Positions 1-8,314 of a stretch of DNA of 46,265 nucleotides are shown piece by piece. The DNA is from Betaproteobacteria bacterium (GTDB taxonomy: Bacteria > Pseudomonadota > Gammaproteobacteria > Burkholderiales > Casimicrobiaceae): assembly GCA_005881895.1 (NCBI GenBank), contig VBCG01000060.1, positions 1 to 46,265 of the forward strand. Reading direction: 5' to 3'. The notes under the pieces were generated by a model. The model saw only the letters and a program-made list of their open reading frames with translations, did not search any database and was not told the origin of the DNA. Both the position numbers and the translations under genes were made by a program. How positions within the stretch are numbered: the first letter of the stretch is position 1; each line of letters opens with the position of its first letter.

Positions 1-2
1 AC

Positions 3-860
3 AATCGCGTCGAATTCGGTTTGCGCGCAGCTCACGCGGTCTGGTACGAATCCCCTAGTTGGAGCGGCGTCTCGTTCAAGGCGATGTACTCGCCGGGCCA
101 GAACCGCACCGACGACAGCAGCATCGTCCCCTCGTCTGAACCGGACTGCAATGGCGGAAACATTCCCGGCAGCGGTGCGCTGCCTCCAACGTGCAACGAC
201 GGTTCCTTCGGGAACCTTTATAGCGCCAGCGCCGCTTATCAGACTGGCCCGCTTTATCTGACGGCCGCCTATGAAATGCACAAGAACGTCAATCGCACCA
301 GCGATCTCCCCAATCTCGACCCCACGGACGTCGGTGACGAATACGCATACAAGATCGGCGGTCAATACCTGTTCCCCTCCAGGACCACGGTCAACGCCCT
401 CTGGGAGAGGACGAAGAGAAAGCTTCCATCCGATCTCGAGTTCCAGAATGAACGCACGCGAAACAACGCGACCTGGCTGGCGCTAACACAAGTCCTGACT
501 GAGAAAGATAGCGTGAGCTTCGGATGGGGCCATGCAGGCGCGACGCCCGGCGACCCGGGTCAGCACAACACAACGGGCGGCCCGAACCCGGACAATTCGG
601 CCAATTTGTATTCGGCCGCTTGGCGACATGCGCTCGACAAGAACACGACGCTCTATGCGGACTGGGCGATGACGGTCAATCATCGCGATGCCCACTACGA
701 CCTCGGCGCGGGGGGCCATGGCGTCACCACGGACTGCCACGATTCGAGTCCGATGGCCGCTTTCGATCCGACGACCGGGGGCGTCAGCAACGACGGACCG
801 CATTGCTTCGCGGGCGGACGATTGCAAGGCGTTTCGGCAGGGGTAAATTACAAATTCTGA
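3..860 (+). CDS. Gram-negative porin, C-terminal part (5' end outside window)
   Basis: General outer-membrane porin. The open frame runs in from the left edge, and a TTG at 21 is only an internal codon, so the true start is upstream. The visible part is rich in alternating aromatic and polar residues typical of beta strands, for example AVWYESPSWSG near the edge. It has several Asp/Asn/Gly-rich loops, one carrying two Cys (SEPDCNGG and PPTCNDG) that could form a loop disulfide. A second Cys pair lies near the end (TDCHD, PHCFAG). The protein ends GVNYKF, with the terminal Phe that the BAM machinery recognises. It matches porin_4/OmpC-like porins of Burkholderiales, which are usually 350-400 residues, so about a quarter is missing. 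The substrate cannot be told from sequence. Confidence 0.88.
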   Translation, partial: NRVEFGLRAAHAVWYESPSWSGVSFKAMYSPGQNRTDDSSIVPSSEPDCNGGNIPGSGALPPTCNDGSFGNLYSASAAYQTGPLYLTAAYEMHKNVNRTSDLPNLDPTDVGDEYAYKIGGQYLFPSRTTVNALWERTKRKLPSDLEFQNERTRNNATWLALTQVLTEKDSVSFGWGHAGATPGDPGQHNTTGGPNPDNSANLYSAAWRHALDKNTTLYADWAMTVNHRDAHYDLGAGGHGVTTDCHDSSPMAAFDPTTGGVSNDGPHCFAGGRLQGVSAGVNYKF

Positions 861-1034
861 AGCTGCGATCGCAACTTCGGCTTCGGTGGTCCGTCGTGTC
901 GATGTGCGCGGTCGCTCCTCCTCCTCGCCCGCGAACATTGCACGGCGGGTCGCCCTCCTTGTAACAATCATCCGTTGATCCTTGACGTGCAGCCCGGCGG
1001 ATTCACGGTCGGGACTCACAAGCAATTTTAGTTT

Positions 1035-1050
1035 GCGCCGAATCCGGCGC
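1035..1050. terminator. small hairpin between convergent genes
   Basis: GCGCCG-AATC-CGGCGC forms a perfect 6-bp stem with a 4-base loop, between the 3' ends of the porin gene and the EthD-like gene. There is no clean T-run on either side, so it is at best a weak or Rho-assisted terminator. The rest of the 199-base gap from 861 to 1059 shows nothing recognisable. Confidence 0.35.
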
Positions 1051-1059
1051 TTGCATTGC

Positions 1060-1398
1060 TCAACTCCCACCTAACTTCACCACGTCCTCCTCGGCAATCA
1101 GAACGCTCGGGGCTCCTCCATTCGAAATCTTATGTGCATGCGCAAGCGCGTCGCGCCCCGCCTGCGATTCTGCGCAGGCCTGCAAAACTTGCATAGAAGG
1201 GAAGTGGATCTCGGCGATGCGATGGAACGCAGGCGTCCCGCCCGCCGCTTCGACAATCTTCGTCAGCACCGCCTTCGTCGCGCCAGCCGCTTGAAAAATC
1301 GGAGCCGCCATCGGAATGTGCTCGGCGCTGTAGGCTCGTTCGAATGCCGCCATATCCTTCGGCATTGGATACATCACGATCAGCTTGGCTGCCGCCAT
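1060..1398 (-). CDS. EthD-family protein
   Basis: Small ferredoxin-like (dimeric alpha/beta barrel) protein of about 112 residues. It shows family features: a short beta strand AKLIVMYPMP, then a segment around FERAYSAEHIPMAAP that corresponds to the F-x-x-Y-Y-x-x-x-H-x-P region of EthD, and HRIAEIHFPSM in the middle. EthD is needed for cytochrome P450 ether degradation in some actinobacteria, but most homologues have no known role. The ATG at 1398 is chosen because it follows CGGAG by six bases. A TTG seven codons upstream has no such site. It converges with the porin gene and lies 55 bases downstream of the secreted protein on the same strand, so the two may be cotranscribed. The family call is firm, the function is not. 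Confidence 0.8.
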   Translation of the reverse strand: MAAAKLIVMYPMPKDMAAFERAYSAEHIPMAAPIFQAAGATKAVLTKIVEAAGGTPAFHRIAEIHFPSMQVLQACAESQAGRDALAHAHKISNGGAPSVLIAEEDVVKLGGS

Positions 1399-1452
1399 GG
1401 GTTTTCTCCGTTGAGTCAAGTCATGCGATAGGCGCGACGAGTTGCCTGCTTT

Positions 1453-2091
1453 TTATTTTGCCGCGCGCACTTTGGCCGTTTTCGTCGGCGCCACCGGAAC
1501 CATCAGGTGCGCATAAGGTGTGCCCTTCCACATGACCCACGGCCCGCCGCTATTAGGATCCGTCGGAAACGCGTCAAGCATTTTTAGGTCGGCATAGAGC
1601 ACCATGATGTGCGGAGGCGACACGACCCAATTGTTCGTTGCGGTCGGACCGGTTGCGAACGGATCGGTGTTGCTAGCGCCCTTGTCGCCTTTGAGCATGT
1701 ACGCAATGCCGGTACCCTCCACCTTCGGTTGTGTTTTACTCATCCAGGCTTCACCCCAAGTCTGCCATTGCTTGTCCATGCACATCGGGTCGTCGCCGGA
1801 CGCCGCGCCGAATTCAGTCGGTGCGCTGGGAAAGCAAACCCATCCGTTGGTGCCCGCACGCAATTGCTTCGGTTGACCACCCTCTTTCTCGGGCCAATCC
1901 ATGATCGTGGCGTTCTTGCTGATCACGGCGGGCGCCGCACTCATGGCATTCGCAATCTTCTGCGCGGTTGTCATCTTCGGTGCCGCGGGCTTCGCTGTTT
2001 CGGACGGTGACGCCATCTTGTGTTGCGCGTTCAAGACCGACGACACGAGCAAAGCCACGGCAGCCAACGTAAGGACGATATATCTCCGCAT
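1453..2091 (-). CDS. secreted protein of unknown function
   Basis: A 212-residue protein with a clear signal peptide: MRRYIVLTLAAVALLVSSVLNAQ, with likely cleavage after LNA. The mature part begins with an Ala/Pro/Lys linker. A compact domain follows, with a Trp-rich region (NGWVCFPSAP, DKQWQTWGEAWMSK) and one Cys pair (WVCFP and DPMCMD). The phrase VVSPPHIMVLYAD and the C-terminal PYAHLMVPV resemble conserved hypothetical exported proteins of proteobacteria. No enzyme motif was recognised. The start is supported by GGGGAG eight bases before the ATG. The C-terminal AKVRAAK tail is basic. It is probably periplasmic. Confidence 0.82.
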   Translation of the reverse strand: MRRYIVLTLAAVALLVSSVLNAQHKMASPSETAKPAAPKMTTAQKIANAMSAAPAVISKNATIMDWPEKEGGQPKQLRAGTNGWVCFPSAPTEFGAASGDDPMCMDKQWQTWGEAWMSKTQPKVEGTGIAYMLKGDKGASNTDPFATGPTATNNWVVSPPHIMVLYADLKMLDAFPTDPNSGGPWVMWKGTPYAHLMVPVAPTKTAKVRAAK

Positions 2092-2238
2092 GGCGCATCT
2101 CCCCGAGCAATTGAAATTCCGTCCCAGATTGACGGAGCAACGAAGCTAGGCTCGACGGCGGCATCTGTCAAGATTCGCTGCCGCACCAGAGCCGCCGCAC
2201 CACACATGCATGAAGCTCGGATTAGCCTGGGAGTCGCC

Positions 2239-4008
2239 GTGAGTCGCTTTGTCGTCGTGACGCTCCTCGTCGCGGTCACGCTCGCGGCCCACGCCGCCGA
2301 CCCGGCCAAAGTCCTCCGCATCGCCTCCCCCGACATCGAGACACTCGACCCACACGCGTACACCGATGACCCATCGTTCCAGGTCATCCAGGCGATCTTC
2401 GAGCCGGCGTTCGAATGGGACTATCTCGCCTCGCCGCCCAAGCTGACGCCAGTGACTGCCGCAGTGCCGGTCGAGATCACCGATGGCGGAAAAGTATGGA
2501 CGATCCGGCTGACGCAAGGAATCCAATTCACCGATGATCCGGCCTTCAAAGGCAAGCCGCGCGAGCTCACCGCCGACGATTACGTCTACTCGTACAAGCG
2601 GTGGCTGGACCCGAACGGCCGCCGTGGCGGATCGCCGATTCTTACCGACCTCATCATCGGCGCGCGACCCGTCATCGACGCGGCGCGCGCCGCGGGCAAG
2701 TTCGACTTCGATCGACCCATCGAAGGGCTGCGCGCGCTCGGCCGCTATACCTTCCAAATACGACTGAACGAGCCCAACTATCCGAACGTCCGCGATCTGC
2801 TGGGCTTCGTCGGCGCCTCTGCTCGCGAAGTGGTCGAGGCCGCCGGCCCGGACATTCGCACGCGACCCGTGGGTACAGGTCCATTCCGATTACGCGAATG
2901 GAAGCGCGGCTCGCGCATCATGCTCGAAGCCAATCCGCGCTATCGCCCCGTTCACTTTCCGGAAAGCAGCAAACCCGCGCACGCTCCGCTCGTTCGCAGC
3001 ATGCAAGGCAAGATTCTGCCGCAGATAGGTGTCATCGAAATCAATATGATCGACGAAGACCTTACGCGCCTACTCCAATTCGAGAGAGGCGGTCTCGACT
3101 TCGTCTTATTGCGCGGTGAGGTCGCCACGCGACTCCTCGACAACGGCAAGCTCAAACCCGAATACGCAGCACGCGGCGTAACACGGATTGCCTTTCCGGA
3201 GCCGTTTGGCTTCTACCTCTATTTCAATGTCGCCGATGCCGACATCGGCGGGATGGGCAACGCGCGCATTGCGCTCCGCCGCGCCATCGCGCTCGCGTTC
3301 GACGCCGAGGAACTGACGAGGATTGTGTACGCTGGGCAGGCGATTCCGGCGAACCAGATCGTGCCGCCCGGCGTAGGCGGCCATGATTCCACGTTGCCCA
3401 CGAAATCGCTTTACGATCCCCCGACCGCAAAAGCGTTGCTCGATCGCTTCGGTTACCAGCGCGGCGGCGACGGTTATCGAAACGCTCCGGATGGAACGCC
3501 GCTGACGTTGACCTTGTCGCAGCGAAGCGGTGCGGTTTCACGCGAGATCGAGACGCTGTGGAAGAAGAACATGGATGCCATTGGCCTCCGCACGGCGTTC
3601 CGTCAGGCGCCATTCCAGGACATCATCAAGGAACTCGAGAAAGGGAAGTTCCAGCTCTATTACGGCGGCTTCGGTGGATCACCTTCGGGTTACGCGGAGC
3701 TCGTGCAGCTCAGCGGCAAGCAGCCGCAGCGGGTCAATGTCTCGCAGTTCAAGCTCGCCGAATACGATCGTTCGCTGGACCAGTTTCTGCGCACCGGCGA
3801 CGACGAAGAGCAAGCCGGCGCGGCGCGCACGATGTCGGAGATCGCGCGCACGTACATGCCGCAATTGCCGGCCGTGTATCGGCTCGACAACAACTTCGTG
3901 CAGCCGTGGGTCCGGGGTTTCGCGCCGCCGGTGTTCTCGAGTTACTGGAAATACCTCGATATCGACCTCGACCTTCGCCGCCGCACCACCCAGAAATCGC
4001 GACCGTAG
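2239..4008 (+). CDS. ABC transporter substrate-binding protein, family 5
   Basis: Periplasmic binding protein of the DppA/OppA/NikA class (SBP_bac_5), about 589 residues. A signal peptide (SRFVVVTLLVAVTLAAHA) is followed by the family's N-terminal phrase LRIASPDIETLDPHAYTDDPS. Later come the family blocks GTGPFRLREWKRGSRIMLEANPRY and RRAIALAFDAEEL. The C-terminal part includes PQLPAVYRLDNNFVQPWVRGF. A GTG at 2239 preceded by GGGAG at five bases is preferred. An in-frame ATG at 2206 would add 11 residues but has no ribosome site. No permease or ATPase gene adjoins it, so it is an orphan binding protein that must share a transporter encoded elsewhere. It is unusually long in its middle domain. 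The ligand is probably a peptide or similar solute, which the sequence does not settle. Confidence 0.9.
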   Translation: MSRFVVVTLLVAVTLAAHAADPAKVLRIASPDIETLDPHAYTDDPSFQVIQAIFEPAFEWDYLASPPKLTPVTAAVPVEITDGGKVWTIRLTQGIQFTDDPAFKGKPRELTADDYVYSYKRWLDPNGRRGGSPILTDLIIGARPVIDAARAAGKFDFDRPIEGLRALGRYTFQIRLNEPNYPNVRDLLGFVGASAREVVEAAGPDIRTRPVGTGPFRLREWKRGSRIMLEANPRYRPVHFPESSKPAHAPLVRSMQGKILPQIGVIEINMIDEDLTRLLQFERGGLDFVLLRGEVATRLLDNGKLKPEYAARGVTRIAFPEPFGFYLYFNVADADIGGMGNARIALRRAIALAFDAEELTRIVYAGQAIPANQIVPPGVGGHDSTLPTKSLYDPPTAKALLDRFGYQRGGDGYRNAPDGTPLTLTLSQRSGAVSREIETLWKKNMDAIGLRTAFRQAPFQDIIKELEKGKFQLYYGGFGGSPSGYAELVQLSGKQPQRVNVSQFKLAEYDRSLDQFLRTGDDEEQAGAARTMSEIARTYMPQLPAVYRLDNNFVQPWVRGFAPPVFSSYWKYLDIDLDLRRRTTQKSRP

Positions 4009-4058
4009 CAAGCGCAGCCCGGTTTCTCGGCGTCATGGCCGCTCAAAGATCACATCTG

Positions 4059-4850
4059 ATGGAATGGTTGATCCTGCTGATCGCAATCGTGCTCGGCGTG
4101 CCCGCAATCGCCTGGCTTGCGCAGGACCAGCTGATCTTTTTCCCCCAACCGATTGTGTCGACCGCGCACATCGGAACGGAGATCGCGCCGCTCGAAATCG
4201 CGTCGAGCGATGGAACGCGACTACGTGGCTGGATGCGTACTGCAACCGCGACGCCGGCGCCGGTCGTACTGTACTTCGGTGGCAATGCGGAGGAAGTCTC
4301 CTGGACGATCACCGAGCGGCGCTGGCCGTTTGGATGGACAATCGTCGCAATGAATTACCGCGGCTACGGGAAGAGCGAGGGATCGCCCGGTGAGAAGGCG
4401 CTCGTTGCCGATGCACTCGCGGTATATGACGCAGTGGCCGTGCGATCCGATGTGGACGCCACACATATCGTTGCAATGGGACGAAGTCTTGGTAGCGGTG
4501 TCGCGGTGAAGCTGGCCGCCGCAAGACCGCTCGCGGGCGTCATACTCGCCTCACCGTATGACAGCCTCGTCGCGCTCGGGCGCACGCATTATCCATGGTT
4601 GCCGGTGTCGTGGCTGCTGAAGCACCGATTCGATGTCGACGGCGATGCACGCCGGATGCGCGTTCCCATGCTCGCCGTCGTCGCGTCGAGCGATGTGATC
4701 ATTCCACGCACGCGATCGCAAGCACTATACGACGCTTGGGCCGGGCCGAAGACATGGCTCGACGTACCCGGCACGGATCACAACACGCTGAGCGTTCCGG
4801 ATACGTTCTGGACAGGCGTCGGTGAGTTTCTCGCGGCGAGATTGCAATGA
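4059..4850 (+). CDS. membrane-anchored alpha/beta hydrolase (BEM46-like)
   Basis: A 263-residue serine hydrolase with one N-terminal hydrophobic anchor (MEWLILLIAIVLGVPAIAWL) and the QDQLIFFPQP phrase common to BEM46/ABHD13-type proteins. The nucleophile elbow is GRSLGSG, with Ser as nucleophile. The oxyanion region is LYFGGNAEEV, the acid is likely the Asp in VVASSDVIIP, and the His is in GTDHNTL. NYRGYGKSEG is the usual strand-turn after the oxyanion strand. An alternative ATG at 4035 adds eight residues. The gene starts 50 bases after the binding-protein gene on the same strand, so cotranscription is possible. Homologues are general esterases or thioesterases of unknown substrate. The active site would face the periplasm if the anchor is uncleaved with the N-terminus inside. 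Confidence 0.88.
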   Translation: MEWLILLIAIVLGVPAIAWLAQDQLIFFPQPIVSTAHIGTEIAPLEIASSDGTRLRGWMRTATATPAPVVLYFGGNAEEVSWTITERRWPFGWTIVAMNYRGYGKSEGSPGEKALVADALAVYDAVAVRSDVDATHIVAMGRSLGSGVAVKLAAARPLAGVILASPYDSLVALGRTHYPWLPVSWLLKHRFDVDGDARRMRVPMLAVVASSDVIIPRTRSQALYDAWAGPKTWLDVPGTDHNTLSVPDTFWTGVGEFLAARLQ

Positions 4851-4868
4851 CCGCGGCCGATGGCCGAA

Positions 4869-7535
4869 CTAACGCGTCGCCCCGGAAAGTTGCAGTATCG
4901 CGTTGCCCTGTGCCGATCTTAATCGTGTGCAGAGCGCAATTCCCTCCAGCGTCTGCGCCAATTCTCGTTCCGCGCCCGCATAGTTCTTCGCGCGCTCTTT
5001 CCAAAATGCTTCGACATCCGCGCGATCTTTCTCCGAGCACAAGCCCGACGCGTAGTACGGCCAGCGACCCGGCTCGTCGCGTCCGACAGTCTTCGCGAGC
5101 GCGTCGAAGTTTGCCATGACGTAGTCGTTCGTCTCACGGCGCGTCGCATTCGCGGAGAAACCGGTCCACAACGCTGTCCAGGACTCGCGCGTGTCGAAGC
5201 TGGCGTCGAGCAGAAGCGCCATCCCCTTCCTGGCGAGCATCGGATCGCTGAACGAGAATAGCGCCATCATCAGATTGCGGCGGTCGAGGCCATCGGACGT
5301 CGCCTTCGCCTCGGCGAGAAGCGCGTCGAACATCGCGGCATCGCCCGTTTGCCCCGCAAGCATCAGCACCGTCTCGACCACTCCGGGATCGACCGCCCTG
5401 CGATTCTTGAGCCAAGCGAACGCGAGCTTTCGCGCTTGGGCGGCGAGCTGCGGGTCTTCGCGCCCAACGAACCGCAACACGCTGCGGCGCATCAGCTGAT
5501 CATCGTCGCTTTCGTTCGCCTTCGGCGAGAAACCGAGCGCCCTCGCCCGCGATCCGAACACTTCCCGCGCGAATGCCGAGAATTTCGGCCGCTCTCCATC
5601 CGCCACCAGCGTGTCACGTACGAATTCGCCCAACTCGATCGCAGCGAGCACGACGTGACGATCGTGTGCCGTGCCCGCCAAGCGGATCCACTCTATCGCT
5701 TGCGCCCCGCTGACCGAGTCCGCGCGAACCAGCGCGCGCATATCGTAGACAAGACTGGCGTATTCCGCCGTCGTCAACGAATTGCGATGCGTTGCGAGCT
5801 TCGCGAGCAGGTCGCCGCGATAATTGGGAACGTAATAGCCGCGACCACCCGCGTTGGCGAACACGAATGATGGACAACCGCCCTGCAGCGGAAGCGTCTT
5901 CGTCTCTTCAGTCATCAGCCCGCATGCCTGCCGAAACGAATTTCCGCTGCCGTAGTGCGTGCATACCGGAATTTGCCATTGCCGTGCGTCGACATTTTTC
6001 GCGCCGAGGGCCGCAAGCCGATGCTGCGTGAGCTCGATCCACGCGCGTGTCGGCGCGCAATGCAGTCTCACGTCGATCTGCGGCACCCCATTCTGATTCA
6101 AGAACGTGTTGAATGCCGGCGTGACAGGCAGTCGACTCACACGGGTGAGCGCCTGCAAAAAATCGTCGGCGGTCGCCGACCCATCCTGCCGCGAGTCGAG
6201 ATACTGACGCACGCCGCGCCGGAACTTTTCTTCGCCGATCCAGCCTTCGAACATGCCGATGACCGTTGCGCCCTTTTGATAAGTGATGTAATCGAAGGCG
6301 TTGAATATGTCGCTACGCGAGGTGACCGGCTCGCGTATCCGCCGCGCCGAAGTGAGCGCGTCGGCGTCGATTGCCTCCGCGCGCTCATTGATCCGAGCGG
6401 CACCGCGATCGTAGTCCGGTCGCCACTGGTTCACCATCTTCTCGGCGATCCACGTCGCGAACGCTTCGTTCAGCCAAATGTCGTCCCACCACGCGGGCGT
6501 GACGAGATTGCCGAACCACTGGTGCGCCATTTCGTGCGCGCCGACATTGGCCGCACCGCGGCGGAATCGTGGCGTCGCGGCATCCGTCTTCGCGAGCAAA
6601 CCTGGTGAACCGTACGTGATCAGTCCGACATTCTCCATCGCGAATCGGACAGTCAGCGGAATCGCGATGTGATCGAGCTTCTCGTAGGGGTACGGTATCC
6701 CGAACCACTTCTCGAGCTGCCCGAAGAGCCGCGGATACGAGCGAGTGACAAATTCGGTGTCGCCAAGGCGGCCCCGCGGCACGACGATGCGCATCGGCGT
6801 TGGCTTGGCGCCCAGGCGCCCGATATCGACAAATTGCCATGGTCCGACAGCGAATGCGATCAGATATGACGGCAGCGGACGCGTCTCGCCGAAGCGCACG
6901 GTTTTCAATCCATCGGTGCCCTGTATCACGCTCTCGATCGGCGTGTTCGATAACGCGACCAAGTCGCGCGGCACGCGCAATGTGAGCCGCCATGGCACCT
7001 TGAACCCCGGCTCGTCGAAGCATGGAAACGCCCGCCGCGCCGAGACCGCCTCGAATTGCGTCATCGCGTACGCCGCGCCGCCCTCCTCGAGCGCGAAGAT
7101 CCCGCGCGTCGAATTGCGGCTCTGCGGAGCCTCAAACGCAAGGGTGAGCCGATACTTGCCAGTAGGTAGCGGCGGGTCGAACGCGAGCCCGACGAATTGC
7201 TCATGGCCTGACAGCACCGTCACCCGCGTTCCGGGCGCATTGACCGATGCCCCCGAAATCGTCAGGGAATCGGCGTTGAGCCACAACACGGAATGCGGGC
7301 GCGAAAGCTCGACGTCGATCGCAATCTCACCCGGCGCCTTCGCGTCACCGGGTACGACCGTGAGCGTCAAATCATAGTGGAGCGGACGCGCGCCATCCGG
7401 AAGGCGAAATGCAGGAGGTGTCTGATCGCTGTTCGGCGCTGTCTGTGCGACGCCCATGTCGTGGGCAACGCACATTGCTGCGAACGCGATAATCGGAGCA
7501 ATCGACTTTGTATGCATGATTCTGTGCCGCTTCAT
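4869..7535 (-). CDS. exported M1-family zinc aminopeptidase
   Basis: An 888-residue metallopeptidase that removes N-terminal residues from peptides. A signal peptide (MHTKSIAPIIAFAAMCVAHDMGVAQ, if initiated at 7517) suggests periplasmic action. Substrate recognition uses the exopeptidase motif, here FAMEN at about residues 298-302 (usual GAMEN). Zinc binding uses HEMAH at 334-338 plus the Glu of LNEAFA 19 residues later, the canonical HExxHx18E. A C-terminal ERAP1-like helical domain follows. Length fits the puromycin-sensitive/ERAP-like subgroup. Two possible starts exist (7535 and 7517), neither with a strong ribosome site. It converges with the alpha/beta hydrolase gene, with only 18 bases between stop codons. 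The first residue of the exopeptidase motif, Phe instead of Gly, is a variant to note. Confidence 0.93.
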   Translation of the reverse strand: MKRHRIMHTKSIAPIIAFAAMCVAHDMGVAQTAPNSDQTPPAFRLPDGARPLHYDLTLTVVPGDAKAPGEIAIDVELSRPHSVLWLNADSLTISGASVNAPGTRVTVLSGHEQFVGLAFDPPLPTGKYRLTLAFEAPQSRNSTRGIFALEEGGAAYAMTQFEAVSARRAFPCFDEPGFKVPWRLTLRVPRDLVALSNTPIESVIQGTDGLKTVRFGETRPLPSYLIAFAVGPWQFVDIGRLGAKPTPMRIVVPRGRLGDTEFVTRSYPRLFGQLEKWFGIPYPYEKLDHIAIPLTVRFAMENVGLITYGSPGLLAKTDAATPRFRRGAANVGAHEMAHQWFGNLVTPAWWDDIWLNEAFATWIAEKMVNQWRPDYDRGAARINERAEAIDADALTSARRIREPVTSRSDIFNAFDYITYQKGATVIGMFEGWIGEEKFRRGVRQYLDSRQDGSATADDFLQALTRVSRLPVTPAFNTFLNQNGVPQIDVRLHCAPTRAWIELTQHRLAALGAKNVDARQWQIPVCTHYGSGNSFRQACGLMTEETKTLPLQGGCPSFVFANAGGRGYYVPNYRGDLLAKLATHRNSLTTAEYASLVYDMRALVRADSVSGAQAIEWIRLAGTAHDRHVVLAAIELGEFVRDTLVADGERPKFSAFAREVFGSRARALGFSPKANESDDDQLMRRSVLRFVGREDPQLAAQARKLAFAWLKNRRAVDPGVVETVLMLAGQTGDAAMFDALLAEAKATSDGLDRRNLMMALFSFSDPMLARKGMALLLDASFDTRESWTALWTGFSANATRRETNDYVMANFDALAKTVGRDEPGRWPYYASGLCSEKDRADVEAFWKERAKNYAGAERELAQTLEGIALCTRLRSAQGNAILQLSGATR

Positions 7536-7791
7536 TTATGGGCAGCTGGCTGAAACGCCCTAGCTTGCCCGAACTCGCCGTTCGGGGCATCCAAATGGCG
7601 GTTGCATGTGGACAAGCGTTCCTCGACAATGCGGGCGCGACGTAGCGGAGGTTTCCTTCGTAGCGTCGGGCACGCGTAGACGAAAAGCGCGTTTCAGCGA
7701 AGCAAAGGGGATGGTTCGCTGATTCGGCACGGCGCCCGTGATCATCGGACTGCCGCGACCGTTTTGGCGCACCGGCAAAAGGGAGAATCAA

Positions 7792-8247
7792 ATGAGAACG
7801 AGAATCAGATCGCTGCTATTCATCGCCGTCGCGTCTGCCGTACTCGCATCCTGCGCGCAACCGGGCTTCAAGCCCTCTGACACAACGAACCGATGCGCAG
7901 GGCCGGAGTGCGAAATTCCAGTAACCGTCAATTCGATCGGCGATTCATGTCAACCCGGTCCCGTCGCCGATATCGACGCCACCGCCGATGGTCCACACAA
8001 GATCACTTGGAAGATGATGACGCCGGGCTTTGAGTTTTCTGGCACGCCGGTCAAGTTCGCCATCTTTATCAAGGAAGACCCGGATGATGATTTCTCGAAT
8101 GCGATTGTTCCCGGAAATGGCCAGACCGTGACGATCATGTTCAATCATAAGCATCCGCGCAAGAACTACCGCTATGGCGTTAACGTTCGCCGATCGACTG
8201 GCGACAAGCCCTTCTGTGAGCCGCTCGATCCCTGGTTGATCAGCTGA
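7792..8247 (+). CDS. small lipoprotein of unknown function
   Basis: A 151-residue protein. Its signal peptide (MRTRIRSLLFIAVASAVLASC) ends in the lipobox LASC, so it should be acylated and anchored in a membrane. Three further Cys pairs are plausible: NRCAGPECEIP, IGDSCQPGP and KPFCEPL. The rest is a beta-rich domain of about 110 residues (PHKITWKMMTPGFEF, GQTVTIMFNHKHP, NYRYGVNVRR), which looks like an immunoglobulin-like fold. GGGAG lies seven bases before the ATG. It is divergent from the M1 peptidase gene across a 256-base gap that otherwise shows nothing clear, and a terminator follows. It resembles conserved hypothetical lipoproteins of betaproteobacteria, and no function can be assigned. 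Confidence 0.82.
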   Translation: MRTRIRSLLFIAVASAVLASCAQPGFKPSDTTNRCAGPECEIPVTVNSIGDSCQPGPVADIDATADGPHKITWKMMTPGFEFSGTPVKFAIFIKEDPDDDFSNAIVPGNGQTVTIMFNHKHPRKNYRYGVNVRRSTGDKPFCEPLDPWLIS

Positions 8248-8268
8248 GAATCGCTCACTTGACCGAGG

Positions 8269-8304
8269 CCGGGCGGGGCCGCGGGTGCGGAGGCCCCCGG
8301 TTTT
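8269..8304 (+). terminator. Rho-independent terminator after the lipoprotein gene
   Basis: A G+C-rich hairpin with inner stem GGGGCC (8275-8280) and GGCCCC (from 8292), extended by CCG/CGG across a bulge, followed by TTTTC. It lies 21 bases after the lipoprotein stop codon. It is also at the 3' end of the convergent regulator gene, so it may work for both. Confidence 0.65.
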
Positions 8305-8314
8305 CGCGCAACGG